A stretch of 12,990 nt of DNA from Eggerthellaceae bacterium (GCA_017533165.1 JAFXIM010000016.1:1-12990), one strand, 5' to 3'. Counted from the first letter of the stretch, positions 6,248 through 12,318 are shown. The notes: generated by a model from the letters alone, not told the origin. Translations and numbers: made by a program.

Positions 6248-7705
6248 CTACATGCTTGCGTGCTCAGCAGGCGAAACTGCCCGCTTTTCGGAGTATTCGT
6301 GATCGCCCGCGCCTTCACGCAACTGGGACTCAACGCTCTCGGCAGAGGCGTTTGCTGCCGCGGCGGCTTTGGCAACAGCTGCCTTTGAAGCGGTCGACGC
6401 CGCTTCCTTAACCTTTTTGCCGCGCTTCTTGGAAACCTTGCCCGTATCATTTCCGGCAAGCTTGTTTTCAAGGCTGCCAACCACCTTGGCGAGGGGCAGC
6501 GTGATAACCAGATAGAAGCAAGCAGCCACGATATAGGGCGTGATGGAGCCCGTGTTCGCGACAATGGTCTTCGCGTACATGACAACTTCCATGACGCCAA
6601 CGGCCGCCAACATCGAAGTATCCTTGTACAGCAAGATAAACTCGCTCGTCATGGTGGGAATCACGCGACGAACGGTCTGCGGGATAATGACGAAGAGCAT
6701 GGTCTGGGCGCCGTTCATGCCCAGGGAGCGGGAAGCTTCGAACTGACCCTTCGGGATGGACTGAATACCCGCACGGAAGATCTCGCACAGGTAAGCGCTC
6801 GAGTTCATAGCCAAGACGATGACGCCAAGCGGGAAGTTGGGAATGTTAACACCAGCCAGCGGAAGGCCAAAGAACGCGATATAGATCTGCAGGAACAAAG
6901 GCGTGCCGCGAACTACGTTGACATAGGTGGTTGCGATGCCACGAAGAACACGCAGCTTGGACATGCGCATGAGGGCAAGGGCCAAACCGATGGGGATTGC
7001 CACCGGGAAGGCAACGGCAACGATAGCAACCGCCATCAAGAAACCGCTCAGGACGACCGGGAAGCTCGTCACCAAGACGGTGGGGTTCAAGAACAGACGC
7101 AGGAACTTGTTAGAGTTCCACTTCTCCACCCAAGCCTGATCGGAAAGCCAGTTGGCGATGCGCTCAGCCAGGGTAACATTCACAACGGGAATGACGTCCA
7201 TGCCCTCGATAGCGTGCTCGCTGCCGTCAGAAAGCGCGTAGGTGCCCTCCATCTGCATGTCACCGCCAGATGCGGGGAACTGAACCTCGTACACCTCTAC
7301 GCGGAAATAAGCGCCCGCCTGAGCAGGCTCGTTAAACTCGACCTTGAGCGTCTGGCCGTCTGCGGATAGCTGCGCCTCGATAGAGGTACGCTCCATGAGA
7401 TCGGCTCCGGTAAGCATGGTCACGCGCACGTTTTCCGCACTGGCGCCATAGGTTGTTCCCTCGGGGAAGGTGAAGGTAAAGCCGCTGATCTGCTCCGCCT
7501 CCGTGCTCTGACCCTCCCAGGTCACGCGCGTATCTGCGGCACCCTGCACGTCGCTTCCCGAGTCAGCGTTGGGCTTTGCCGAGCACTTCAAGGTCTCAAG
7601 ACCAAAAGCCTGACTGGGGGCAACCAAAACCGCCGCCGCGCACACGAACATGGCGACAGCTAAAAACAGGGCGAGCAATTGATGAGTCAGCCGTTTCACC
7701 TGCAT
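6248..7705 (-). CDS. Amino acid ABC transporter permease with extra N-terminal extracytoplasmic domain
   Basis: This membrane subunit of a polar amino acid importer has unusual architecture. A signal-peptide-like start (residues 1-33, cleavage expected after SQA) is followed by about 150 polar, probably beta-rich residues (34 to about 190). The GlnP/HisM-type domain occupies about 208-410, with YVNVVRGTPLFLQIYIAFFG at 261-280 and an EAA loop starting EASRSLGMNGAQ at 323-334. A Lys/Ala-rich cytoplasmic tail fills 412-485 (VSKKRGKKVKEAAS, then Ala runs). Ordinary HisM-type permeases have roughly 220-240 residues; this has 485. The ATG at 7705 follows GAGGA by 7 bases and starts the signal peptide, so the 32-codon extension upstream to 7801 is rejected. 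The extra domain lacks solute-binding-protein motifs, and a separate binding protein is encoded upstream, so it is not the classic fused receptor. Its function is unknown. Confidence 0.92.
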   Translation of the reverse strand: MQVKRLTHQLLALFLAVAMFVCAAAVLVAPSQAFGLETLKCSAKPNADSGSDVQGAADTRVTWEGQSTEAEQISGFTFTFPEGTTYGASAENVRVTMLTGADLMERTSIEAQLSADGQTLKVEFNEPAQAGAYFRVEVYEVQFPASGGDMQMEGTYALSDGSEHAIEGMDVIPVVNVTLAERIANWLSDQAWVEKWNSNKFLRLFLNPTVLVTSFPVVLSGFLMAVAIVAVAFPVAIPIGLALALMRMSKLRVLRGIATTYVNVVRGTPLFLQIYIAFFGLPLAGVNIPNFPLGVIVLAMNSSAYLCEIFRAGIQSIPKGQFEASRSLGMNGAQTMLFVIIPQTVRRVIPTMTSEFILLYKDTSMLAAVGVMEVVMYAKTIVANTGSITPYIVAACFYLVITLPLAKVVGSLENKLAGNDTGKVSKKRGKKVKEAASTASKAAVAKAAAAANASAESVESQLREGAGDHEYSEKRAVSPAEHASM

Positions 7706-7747
7706 AGTATTGTCCTCGTTTGTTGATGTCTCAAAATCATAAGATGG

Positions 7748-7787
7748 AAAGGCCCCCTGCCTTGGCACTATGCCGTAGCAGAGGGCC
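7748..7787 (-). promoter_or_regulatory. Large hairpin between the binding-protein and permease genes
   Basis: Outer arms GGCCCCCTGC (7751-7760) and GCAGAGGGCC (7778-7787) pair at 9 of 10 positions, and the mismatch becomes a U·G pair in the minus-strand RNA. An inner GGCA (7764-7767) / TGCC (7771-7774) stem continues it. TTTCC follows on the minus strand, giving only three Ts. It probably acts as a leaky terminator or as a barrier to 3' exonucleases, leaving more binding-protein mRNA than permease mRNA, as such intercistronic hairpins do in other ABC operons. Confidence 0.65.
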
Positions 7788-7837
7788 GTATGCTTTCGCA
7801 CGAACTCAGACCTTCGAAGGAAGGCTAAAGCTGGTCC

Positions 7838-8647
7838 TTAGAACCACTGAGCAGCGATCTTGTCGATGGTGCCGTCAGCCTTGAGCTCAGCCAGGGCAGC
7901 GTTGATAGCTGCGGTCAGCTCGGGGTTCTCCTTGGAGATGGCAACGCCATACTCCTCGCCGGTGGCGATGGTCTTTACAACCTCAGCGTCCTTGTAAGCC
8001 TCAGCAACGGTACGGTTCACAACAGCAAGGTTGGTGCAAACGGCGTCAACCTGACCAGCCTGCATAGCTGCGAAGGAGTCGGTGGAGTTGCCGTAGGGAA
8101 CGATGGTGGCGTTCGGGTAATCCTCGAGCATCTGAGCCTCGCCGGTGGTACCGGACTGAACGGCGATCTTAACGCCAGCAGCGCCGAGCTTCTCTTCAAG
8201 GTTCTCGGAGGTAATGCCGCTGTCCTTCATGACGGCGATACCCAGGTCGTCAACGTAGTAGGAGCTGGAGAAATCGACTTCCTTGAGACGCTCGGGAGTG
8301 ATGGAGAAACCGGAGATGCCCACGTCGCACTGACCGCCAGCGGCGACAGCGGTAACGATGGCGTCGAACTGGAGCTGCTTGAACTCAACGTCCAGGCCCA
8401 TCTTCTCACCAACGGCCTTAGCAAGATCGATCTCGAAGCCGACCATCTCGCCGTCAACGAGGTTCTCGAACGGCGGGTAGTCCGGAGAGGTGGCAACGAT
8501 GAGCTTGCCGTCCTCGAGCAGCTTGTAAGCAGCGGCGTCACCGGTGGGAGCCGGCTCTTCAGCCTTGTCGCTGGAGCAGCCGAACAGACCCAGCGAAGCA
8601 ACGAGAGCGCAGGCAGCAACGAGTGCGCCCCACTTCATCTTCTTCAT
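7838..8647 (-). CDS. Lipoprotein solute-binding protein of polar amino acid ABC importer
   Basis: This 269-residue family 3 binding protein (SBP_bac_3) captures an amino acid outside the membrane and delivers it to the permease. A type II signal peptide is clear: Lys-rich start, hydrophobic core, lipobox LFGC with C24 as the lipidated residue, then an acidic linker. The mature part shows KLIVATSPDYPPFENL at 48-63, GFEIDLAKAVGEKMGL at 70-85, ISGFSITPERLKEVDFS at 111-127 (R120 is at the usual ligand-carboxylate arginine position) and VQSGTTGEAQ at 163-172. AGGA lies 6-7 bases before the ATG. C107 and C204 could form a disulfide. It is first in the operon with the permease and ATPase. Glutamine, glutamate, cystine or arginine are all possible ligands; the sequence does not choose. 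Confidence 0.95.
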   Translation of the reverse strand: MKKMKWGALVAACALVASLGLFGCSSDKAEEPAPTGDAAAYKLLEDGKLIVATSPDYPPFENLVDGEMVGFEIDLAKAVGEKMGLDVEFKQLQFDAIVTAVAAGGQCDVGISGFSITPERLKEVDFSSSYYVDDLGIAVMKDSGITSENLEEKLGAAGVKIAVQSGTTGEAQMLEDYPNATIVPYGNSTDSFAAMQAGQVDAVCTNLAVVNRTVAEAYKDAEVVKTIATGEEYGVAISKENPELTAAINAALAELKADGTIDKIAAQWF

Positions 8648-8669
8648 GGAAGTTCCTTTCCCTCATGGG

Positions 8670-8689
8670 TTCGCCGTCTTTTCGGCGAA
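8670..8689 (-). promoter_or_regulatory. Leader hairpin upstream of the binding-protein gene
   Basis: TTCGCCG (8670-8676) and CGGCGAA (8683-8689) form a perfect 7-bp stem with a 6-base loop. GGGT (8667-8670) and ACCC (8692-8695) could extend it beyond a small bulge. It lies 23 bases before the start codon, with no T-run after it on the minus strand. An mRNA 5'-stabilising or regulatory structure is likely. Confidence 0.5.
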
Positions 8690-8691
8690 AG

Positions 8692-8718
8692 ACCCTAACT
8701 GGATTAATATACCCTAAC
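8692..8718 (-). repeat. Two direct copies of GTTAGGGT at the ABC operon promoter
   Basis: The minus strand carries GTTAGGGT at 8718-8711 and again at 8699-8692, a 19-base period with an AT-rich spacer ATATTAATCCA between. The pair lies at and just after the predicted transcription start of the binding-protein operon. This placement fits an operator bound on one face of the helix about two turns apart, but no cognate regulator is encoded nearby. Confidence 0.5.
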
Positions 8719-8723
8719 ATGAG

Positions 8724-8752
8724 TATATAACACAGGTAAAACCGCACTTCAA
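8724..8752 (-). promoter_or_regulatory. Candidate promoter of the amino acid ABC operon
   Basis: On the minus strand TTGAAG (8752-8747, 4/6 to the -35 consensus) is followed after 17 bases by TATATA (8729-8724), preceded by TG in the extended -10 position. Transcription would start near 8717, at the first GTTAGGGT repeat. The -35 overlaps the hairpin loop of the preceding gene's terminator. A second AT-rich block, TATATT at 8711-8706, could serve instead. Confidence 0.4.
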
Positions 8753-8758
8753 AGCGGT
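8737..8758 (-). terminator. Probable terminator of the mazG-alarmone synthetase unit
   Basis: The minus strand reads ACCGC, an 8-base loop, GCGGT, then TTTTA. The stem is only 5 bp but GC-rich, with a T-run starting in the last stem base. It lies about 57 bases after the synthetase stop and before the ABC operon, which is the expected position. Confidence 0.5.
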
Positions 8759-8814
8759 GATTGGGTTACGATTCCGTTCAATTTTGGTACAGCTTGGCCT
8801 CGCGTGCCATCACC

Positions 8815-9684
8815 TTAGGGAATGGCATAGCCTTGGCGCATGCTGTAGCGCCTCGGAGCATCGTCGGAGACAGGCTCTGGCGAGGCCGCGGGGTGAACCA
8901 CGGGCGGCGTCATGGGCACGGGATGCTTGGGATTTTCCGACTCAAGGCCATGGGCGAGAATCTGCATGCGCTCTTCCACCTCGCGAATGATATCGCTGCA
9001 TTTTCGAAGCTCTGCATCGGCATCAAGACCCTCGACGGTACGAACCGCCTTGTACTTCAGGTCGTGCTCAAGGCTTGCCCAGAAGTCCATGGCAATCGTG
9101 CGAATCTGAATCTCAACCGGCACCTGCTCTTTGCGATCAAGAAAGTACACCGGAGTTTTAACCACCAGATGAAGGCTGCGATAGCCGTTGGGCTTGGGGT
9201 TGGCGATGTAGTCCTTCACCTTGACCACCTGCAGGTCGTCCTGCCCCTTCAGAAGCTCGGCGATCTGATAAGCATCCTCAACGTAGGAGCAGATCACGCG
9301 CAGACCGGCGATATCCATCACATGCTCCTCCATATCATGAAGCGTTGAGTCCTTGCCGTAGCGCTGAAGCTTCTCGAAGATGCTCGGCACCGATTTCATA
9401 CGCGATTCAATATGGTGGATGGGGTTGCGCTGCTTCCTGAGCTTGAGGTCTTGGTCGAGCGTTTCAAGGCGAACCTCCATCTGGCGCATGGCGGCATGGT
9501 ATTTCTGCAAAATGTCCTGTGCGGCGTACTCCAGCACGGCAAGCGCATCGATATCGTTCTCGGTCAGGGTGCGGCTCTTCGTAAGCTTGCGTGAGTTTTC
9601 CGCCGAAATCTCATCGGAATAACGGCGGTACTCAGCTGCGGAGTTTACTCGGATTGCATCCAGTGATCCTGCGGATCGGTTCAT
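8815..9684 (-). CDS. Small alarmone synthetase (RelQ/RelP-type GTP pyrophosphokinase)
   Basis: It transfers pyrophosphate from ATP to GTP or GDP to make (p)ppGpp, the stringent-response signal, in the cytoplasm. The 289 residues hold a RelA_SpoT synthetase domain at about 92-215: ESRMKSVPSIFEKLQRYG at 93-110, DIAGLRVICSY at 124-134, VKDYIANPKPNGYRSLHLVV at 156-175 and VEIQIRTIAMDFWASLEHDL at 190-209. There is no HD hydrolase, TGS or ACT domain, so it is a single-domain small synthetase. Residues 1-60 form a helical leader. The last 40 are Pro-rich and unlike compact RelQ proteins of about 210 residues. GGGAGG lies 9 bases before the ATG at 9684; a TTG one codon upstream is rejected. It follows mazG on the same strand after 89 bases. 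Family membership is secure, but the RelQ/RelP/RelV subclass is not. Confidence 0.92.
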   Translation of the reverse strand: MNRSAGSLDAIRVNSAAEYRRYSDEISAENSRKLTKSRTLTENDIDALAVLEYAAQDILQKYHAAMRQMEVRLETLDQDLKLRKQRNPIHHIESRMKSVPSIFEKLQRYGKDSTLHDMEEHVMDIAGLRVICSYVEDAYQIAELLKGQDDLQVVKVKDYIANPKPNGYRSLHLVVKTPVYFLDRKEQVPVEIQIRTIAMDFWASLEHDLKYKAVRTVEGLDADAELRKCSDIIREVEERMQILAHGLESENPKHPVPMTPPVVHPAASPEPVSDDAPRRYSMRQGYAIP

Positions 9685-9699
9685 CAAAATTCGCCTCCC

Positions 9700-9713
9700 T
9701 CGGCATGTGCCGA
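9700..9713. promoter_or_regulatory. 14-base palindrome in the alarmone synthetase leader
   Basis: TCGGCA (9700-9705) and TGCCGA (9708-9713) are exact reverse complements around a 2-base centre. It sits between the candidate -10 and the ribosome site of the synthetase gene, overlapping the expected transcription start. A repressor operator is the simplest reading; a hairpin would need to open its centre. Confidence 0.4.
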
Positions 9714-9718
9714 AGCTC

Positions 9719-9746
9719 TATATACGCTTACCTTCATCAATTCCAA
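9719..9746 (-). promoter_or_regulatory. Candidate promoter of the alarmone synthetase gene
   Basis: The minus strand shows TTGGAA (9746-9741), a 16-base spacer and TATATA (9724-9719). This would give the synthetase its own transcript starting near 9712, in addition to read-through from mazG. Confidence 0.35.
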
Positions 9747-9773
9747 AGACTCAAGCCAAGTTGCGAGACTTGA

Positions 9774-10661
9774 TTATCTTTCCATCACCTTGGACATCTG
9801 CCACAGCTGCTCAAGCTCGTCCATGGACAGGTCCTCAAGGCGTTCGCCCTGGCCAAAAGCCGCACCTTCCATGAAAGCCCAACGGGTGCGAAACTTGGAA
9901 CAGGTAGCGCGCAAGGCGTTTTCCGAGCTCACGCCCATCTTGCGGGCCACGTTGACCAGCGCGAAGAAGACATCTCCCACCTCAAGTTCAACTGCCGTAG
10001 CCGCCGCTTCGTCGGCCTCCTTGAGAATCTTGCCGTCGGGCGTCTTCGAAGCCGCTTCATAGGCAGCTTTGAGCTCGGCTATCTCCTCGTCCACTTTTTC
10101 CCAGACATCGGCAACGCTGTCCCACTCAAAGCCGGCTGCAGCGGCTTTACGTGAGATCTTTTGCGCCTGCATGAGCGCAGGAAAACTCTTGGGCACCCCG
10201 TCAAGCAAGCCAGCAGGCATCTGGGCTGAGCCCGACGCGGTCTCAGCCGCAGCCTCGGCCTCGGCAAGCTTCACCTGATCCCACAGGTCAAGCACCTCAT
10301 TGGCGTTATTGGCAGCCGCTTCACCAAATACATGCGGATGACGGCGAATCATCTTGACGTTAACGTCACGGCACACGTCATCGATGGAGAACTCGCCCGC
10401 ATCTGCGGCTATCTGACTTTGCAGCACCACCTGAAGCAAGACGTCACCCAGCTCTTCGCGCAGATGAGCAAGATCCGACGACTCTATGGCATCAACGGCC
10501 TCGTAGGCCTCTTCGATCATGTTGTGAGCAATGGAGGCATGCGTTTGCTCGCGGTCCCACGGACAACCATCAGGAGCGCGAAGCGCCTCTATAGTTGCTA
10601 CGAACTCGTTGAAGTCCACATGCTCGCGCACCCTGACATCGGCGACCTTGCATTCGGTCAT
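9774..10661 (-). CDS. mazG: Nucleoside triphosphate pyrophosphohydrolase MazG
   Basis: MazG cleaves NTPs and dNTPs to monophosphate and pyrophosphate, which cleans nucleotide pools. In E. coli its activity also lowers ppGpp levels. The 295-residue protein has two MazG-type helical units. The first has CPWDREQTHASIAHNMIEEA at 33-52, metal ligands in EEAYE (50-54) and EELGD (69-73). The second has WEKVDEEIAELKAA at 187-200 and ELEVGDVFFALVNVARK at 225-241. E. coli MazG has about 263 residues; the excess comes largely from Ala/Glu-rich linkers near 132-148 and 202-222. GGAAGG stands 9 bases before the ATG. Transcription probably starts from the TATAAT at 10736-10731. It leads the mazG-alarmone synthetase pair, a fitting neighbour. 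Confidence in the family is high; substrate range is not readable. Confidence 0.94.
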   Translation of the reverse strand: MTECKVADVRVREHVDFNEFVATIEALRAPDGCPWDREQTHASIAHNMIEEAYEAVDAIESSDLAHLREELGDVLLQVVLQSQIAADAGEFSIDDVCRDVNVKMIRRHPHVFGEAAANNANEVLDLWDQVKLAEAEAAAETASGSAQMPAGLLDGVPKSFPALMQAQKISRKAAAAGFEWDSVADVWEKVDEEIAELKAAYEAASKTPDGKILKEADEAAATAVELEVGDVFFALVNVARKMGVSSENALRATCSKFRTRWAFMEGAAFGQGERLEDLSMDELEQLWQMSKVMER

Positions 10662-10730
10662 CCGGCTTCACCTTCCCCCTTGCTCTTCTGAAATCGAACC
10701 AAGCATCTTTCGAGCTTCGCCTTTCGCGCG

Positions 10731-10736
10731 ATTATA
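10731..10736 (-). promoter_or_regulatory. -10 element TATAAT of mazG
   Basis: A perfect TATAAT on the minus strand lies 70 bases before the mazG start. The best -35 match, TTGTGC at 10757-10752, has a short 15-base spacer, so promoter strength is uncertain. Transcription would start near 10724, giving a leader of about 60 bases. Confidence 0.5.
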
Positions 10737-10863
10737 CAACTCATGCCAAAAGCACAAGCCGCCTCTCACCGATTCGCACCCACGATGCACAAACATGCCT
10801 CGCGCCAGCCGCAATTGCGACATAATGATTCCATACCCTAGTAATTTTCCTGCGAAAGCGTAA

Positions 10864-10869
10864 TATAAA
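10864..10869 (+). promoter_or_regulatory. Candidate -10 of mihF
   Basis: TATAAA (5/6 to consensus) within AT-rich sequence on the plus strand. No -35 consensus is seen; the ACCCTAG motif occupies about that position. It would give mihF a leader of about 110 bases, long enough for leader regulation. Confidence 0.3.
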
Positions 10870-10988
10870 GACCGTGCGCAAAGGCCCGACGACTTGTAAC
10901 CGTGACGTCAAAGCTCAACGGCCAAGAACGCGAAAGCATCAAGCCTAACAAAACGCGCACGTATCGAACTCAGAGGAAAGAGAGACAG

Positions 10989-11297
10989 ATGGCAGCACCC
11001 ACCATGACTCCCGAGCAGCGCGCAGCCGCTCTTGAGAAGGCACGCGTCGTCCGCGCCGCCCGTTCCGAAATCACCACCAAGCTCTCGATGGGCCTCACGA
11101 GCCCTGTCGAGGTTCTCGATCAGGTCGAAGACCCCATCATTGGCCGCATGAAGGTCAAGGCTTTCGTTTCCGCCTGCCCCGGCTACGGCAAGGTGAAGAC
11201 CGAGCGCCTCATGGAAGAACTCGGCATCGACGCCAACCGTCGCATCCAGGGTCTGGGCTCCAACCAGATGAAGGCCCTCAAGGAGGCCCTTGCCTAA
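10989..11297 (+). CDS. mihF: Actinobacterial integration host factor MihF
   Basis: A nucleoid-associated DNA-binding protein specific to Actinobacteria and unrelated in fold to the alpha/beta IHF of E. coli; in mycobacteria and Streptomyces it compacts and bends DNA and is a stimulator of phage integration. The 102 residues match the usual length of about 105. An N-terminal helix (about 8-33) leads to VEDPIIGRMKVKAFVSACPG at 46-65 and the helix-two-turn-helix core GKVKTERLMEELGI then RRIQGLGSNQMKALKEAL, which bind DNA. It is Lys/Arg-rich. The ATG at 10989 is chosen because the family begins at this point and a purine-rich AGAGGAAAGAGAG precedes it. An in-frame GTG at 10902 would add 29 polar residues with no homologous look. 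A strong terminator follows. Confidence 0.95.
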   Translation: MAAPTMTPEQRAAALEKARVVRAARSEITTKLSMGLTSPVEVLDQVEDPIIGRMKVKAFVSACPGYGKVKTERLMEELGIDANRRIQGLGSNQMKALKEALA

Positions 11298-11317
11298 GGC
11301 AATCGCCCAATGTATGC

Positions 11318-11354
11318 AAGGCGCATGCCATCAGGCGTGCGCCTTTCTTGTTTT
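11318..11354 (+). terminator. Rho-independent terminator after mihF
   Basis: AAGGCGCATGCC (11318-11329), loop ATCA, GGCGTGCGCCTT (11334-11345) gives 12 bp with one wobble pair, followed by TCTTGTTTT. It is the strongest plus-strand terminator in the window. Its T-rich tail ends exactly where the ribosome site of the next gene begins. Confidence 0.88.
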
Positions 11355-11360
11355 GAGAGG
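11355..11360 (+). promoter_or_regulatory. Ribosome site deciding the RNA methyltransferase start
   Basis: GAGAGG ends 2 bases before the ATG at 11363 but 8 bases before the second in-frame ATG at 11369. Normal spacing favours 11369, shortening the protein by two residues. Confidence 0.65.
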
Positions 11361-11368
11361 AAATGGCA

Positions 11369-12232
11369 ATGCCCCTCGTCTACGTCGACAGCCTCGATGC
11401 CCCCGAGCTTGACGCTTACGCTCGCCTGACCGAGCTTCAGCTGCGCAACAAGCTAGAGCCAGAAAAGGGCCTGTTCATAGCCGAATCCGAAAAGGTAATC
11501 GAACGCGCCTTCGAAGGCGGCGCCGTTCCCCTGTCGCTTCTACTCGAAGAAAAATGGCTCGAGGCAACATCCTCCCTCATCGCGAAGATGGAGATGAGCT
11601 ACCCTGATCTTCCCATATTCGTGGCACCGCACGATCAACTGCAGAAGCTTACGGGCTTCGAGCTCACGCGCGGGGCTCTCGGAGCGTTTAGGCGCCCTGC
11701 CCTCAATAGCGTCGAGGAGGTAGTGCGCGACGCCCGGGTCGTTGCAGTGCTGGAAAACATCACCAACCACACCAACGTAGGCGCCATATTCCGTTCCGCC
11801 GCAGCGCTCGGCGTTGATGCCGTGCTGGTAACGCCCGCCTGCTACGACCCCATGTATCGTCGGGCCGTACGCGTTTCCATGGGCACGGTGTTCCAAGTGC
11901 CGTGGACTCGCATCGGCACGGACTGCGAAGGCGCAAAGGGCAAACCCGGAGATCCCGGCGCCCCTTGGGCCCGCGAGGGCATACCCCTGCTGAAGTCGCT
12001 CGGCTTCACCACCGCGGCAATGGCTCTTTCCGATGACTCCGTATCCTTAGATGATCCCGCTCTTAACGCTGCCGACAAGATTGCGCTCATCTTCGGCACC
12101 GAAGGAGACGGCCTGGCGCAAAGCACCATAGAAGCTTGCGACTATACCGTACGCATCCCCATGGCGCATGGCGTCGATTCGCTCAACGTGGCGGCGGCAA
12201 GCGCCGTTGCCTTCTGGCAGCTCAGGCGCTAA
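11369..12232 (+). CDS. TrmH/SpoU-family (SPOUT) RNA 2'-O-methyltransferase
   Basis: It is expected to transfer a methyl group from S-adenosylmethionine to a ribose 2'-OH in rRNA or tRNA. The 287 residues start with a SpoU substrate-binding-like region (about 15-108; FIAESEKVIERAF at 36-48), then the SPOUT knot. Motif 1 is ENITNHTNVGAIFRSA at 129-144 with N136 and R142, motif 2 IFGTEGDGL at 241-249 with E245, and motif 3 IPMAHGVDSLNVAAASAVA at 263-281 with S271 and N273. Spacing matches TrmH catalytic residues. A Gly/Pro-rich insert at about 184-204 is unusual. The target nucleotide cannot be read. There is no room for a separate promoter between the mihF terminator and this gene, so expression may depend on terminator read-through or on a promoter inside mihF. 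Confidence 0.92.
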   Translation: MPLVYVDSLDAPELDAYARLTELQLRNKLEPEKGLFIAESEKVIERAFEGGAVPLSLLLEEKWLEATSSLIAKMEMSYPDLPIFVAPHDQLQKLTGFELTRGALGAFRRPALNSVEEVVRDARVVAVLENITNHTNVGAIFRSAAALGVDAVLVTPACYDPMYRRAVRVSMGTVFQVPWTRIGTDCEGAKGKPGDPGAPWAREGIPLLKSLGFTTAAMALSDDSVSLDDPALNAADKIALIFGTEGDGLAQSTIEACDYTVRIPMAHGVDSLNVAAASAVAFWQLRR

Positions 12233-12260
12233 AAAAGGCGAGTCCTTCAAGAGCTCACCT
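12231..12260 (-). terminator. Terminator of the DUF2064 gene, overlapping the methyltransferase stop
   Basis: On the minus strand AGGTGAG (12260-12254), an 11-base loop that can partly pair, CTCGCCT (12242-12236), then TTTTT. The stem is 7 bp including a U·G pair. The T-run is the complement of bases that include the TAA stop of the convergent methyltransferase gene. It lies about 60 bases after the DUF2064 stop. It reads poorly in the plus direction, where no T-run follows. Confidence 0.7.
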
Positions 12261-12318
12261 GTAATGCTTATGCGCAATGCGCCAATCCGCACGGATGCCT
12301 ATGCCCGTCTAAACCCGC

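Larger units (their letters stand above)
10662..10988. other. Divergent control region between mazG and mihF
   Basis: This 327-base gap has no convincing gene on either strand. It holds the mazG promoter near 10731, a candidate mihF promoter near 10864, one copy of the ACCCTA motif at 10835-10840 and the mihF leader. A short GTG-initiated extension of mihF from 10902 is open but lacks a ribosome site and is not family-like. No tRNA or recognisable small RNA was seen. Confidence 0.55.

Noticed and set aside
7706..7801. 32-residue N-terminal extension of the permease
   Set aside because: It would precede a clear signal peptide, overlap the intercistronic hairpin and lacks a ribosome site; the ATG at 7705 has one.
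8815..9684. Alarmone synthetase as a toxic synthetase (toxSAS-type)
   Set aside because: No small antitoxin gene lies beside it and the protein looks like a RelQ/RelP-type synthetase; the neighbours are mazG and an ABC importer.
9774..10661. MazG neighbour suggesting a toxin-antitoxin or phage defence module
   Set aside because: No MazE/MazF-like small genes or other defence genes are present; the gene is a standard two-unit housekeeping MazG.
10531..10863. Plus-strand open frame covering the mazG start and the gap before mihF
   Set aside because: It is mostly antisense to mazG, has no ribosome site and ends in low-information residues.
10902..10988. GTG start extending MihF by 29 residues
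   Set aside because: The polar extension is not family-like and the family start coincides with the ATG at 10989, which has purine-rich sequence before it.
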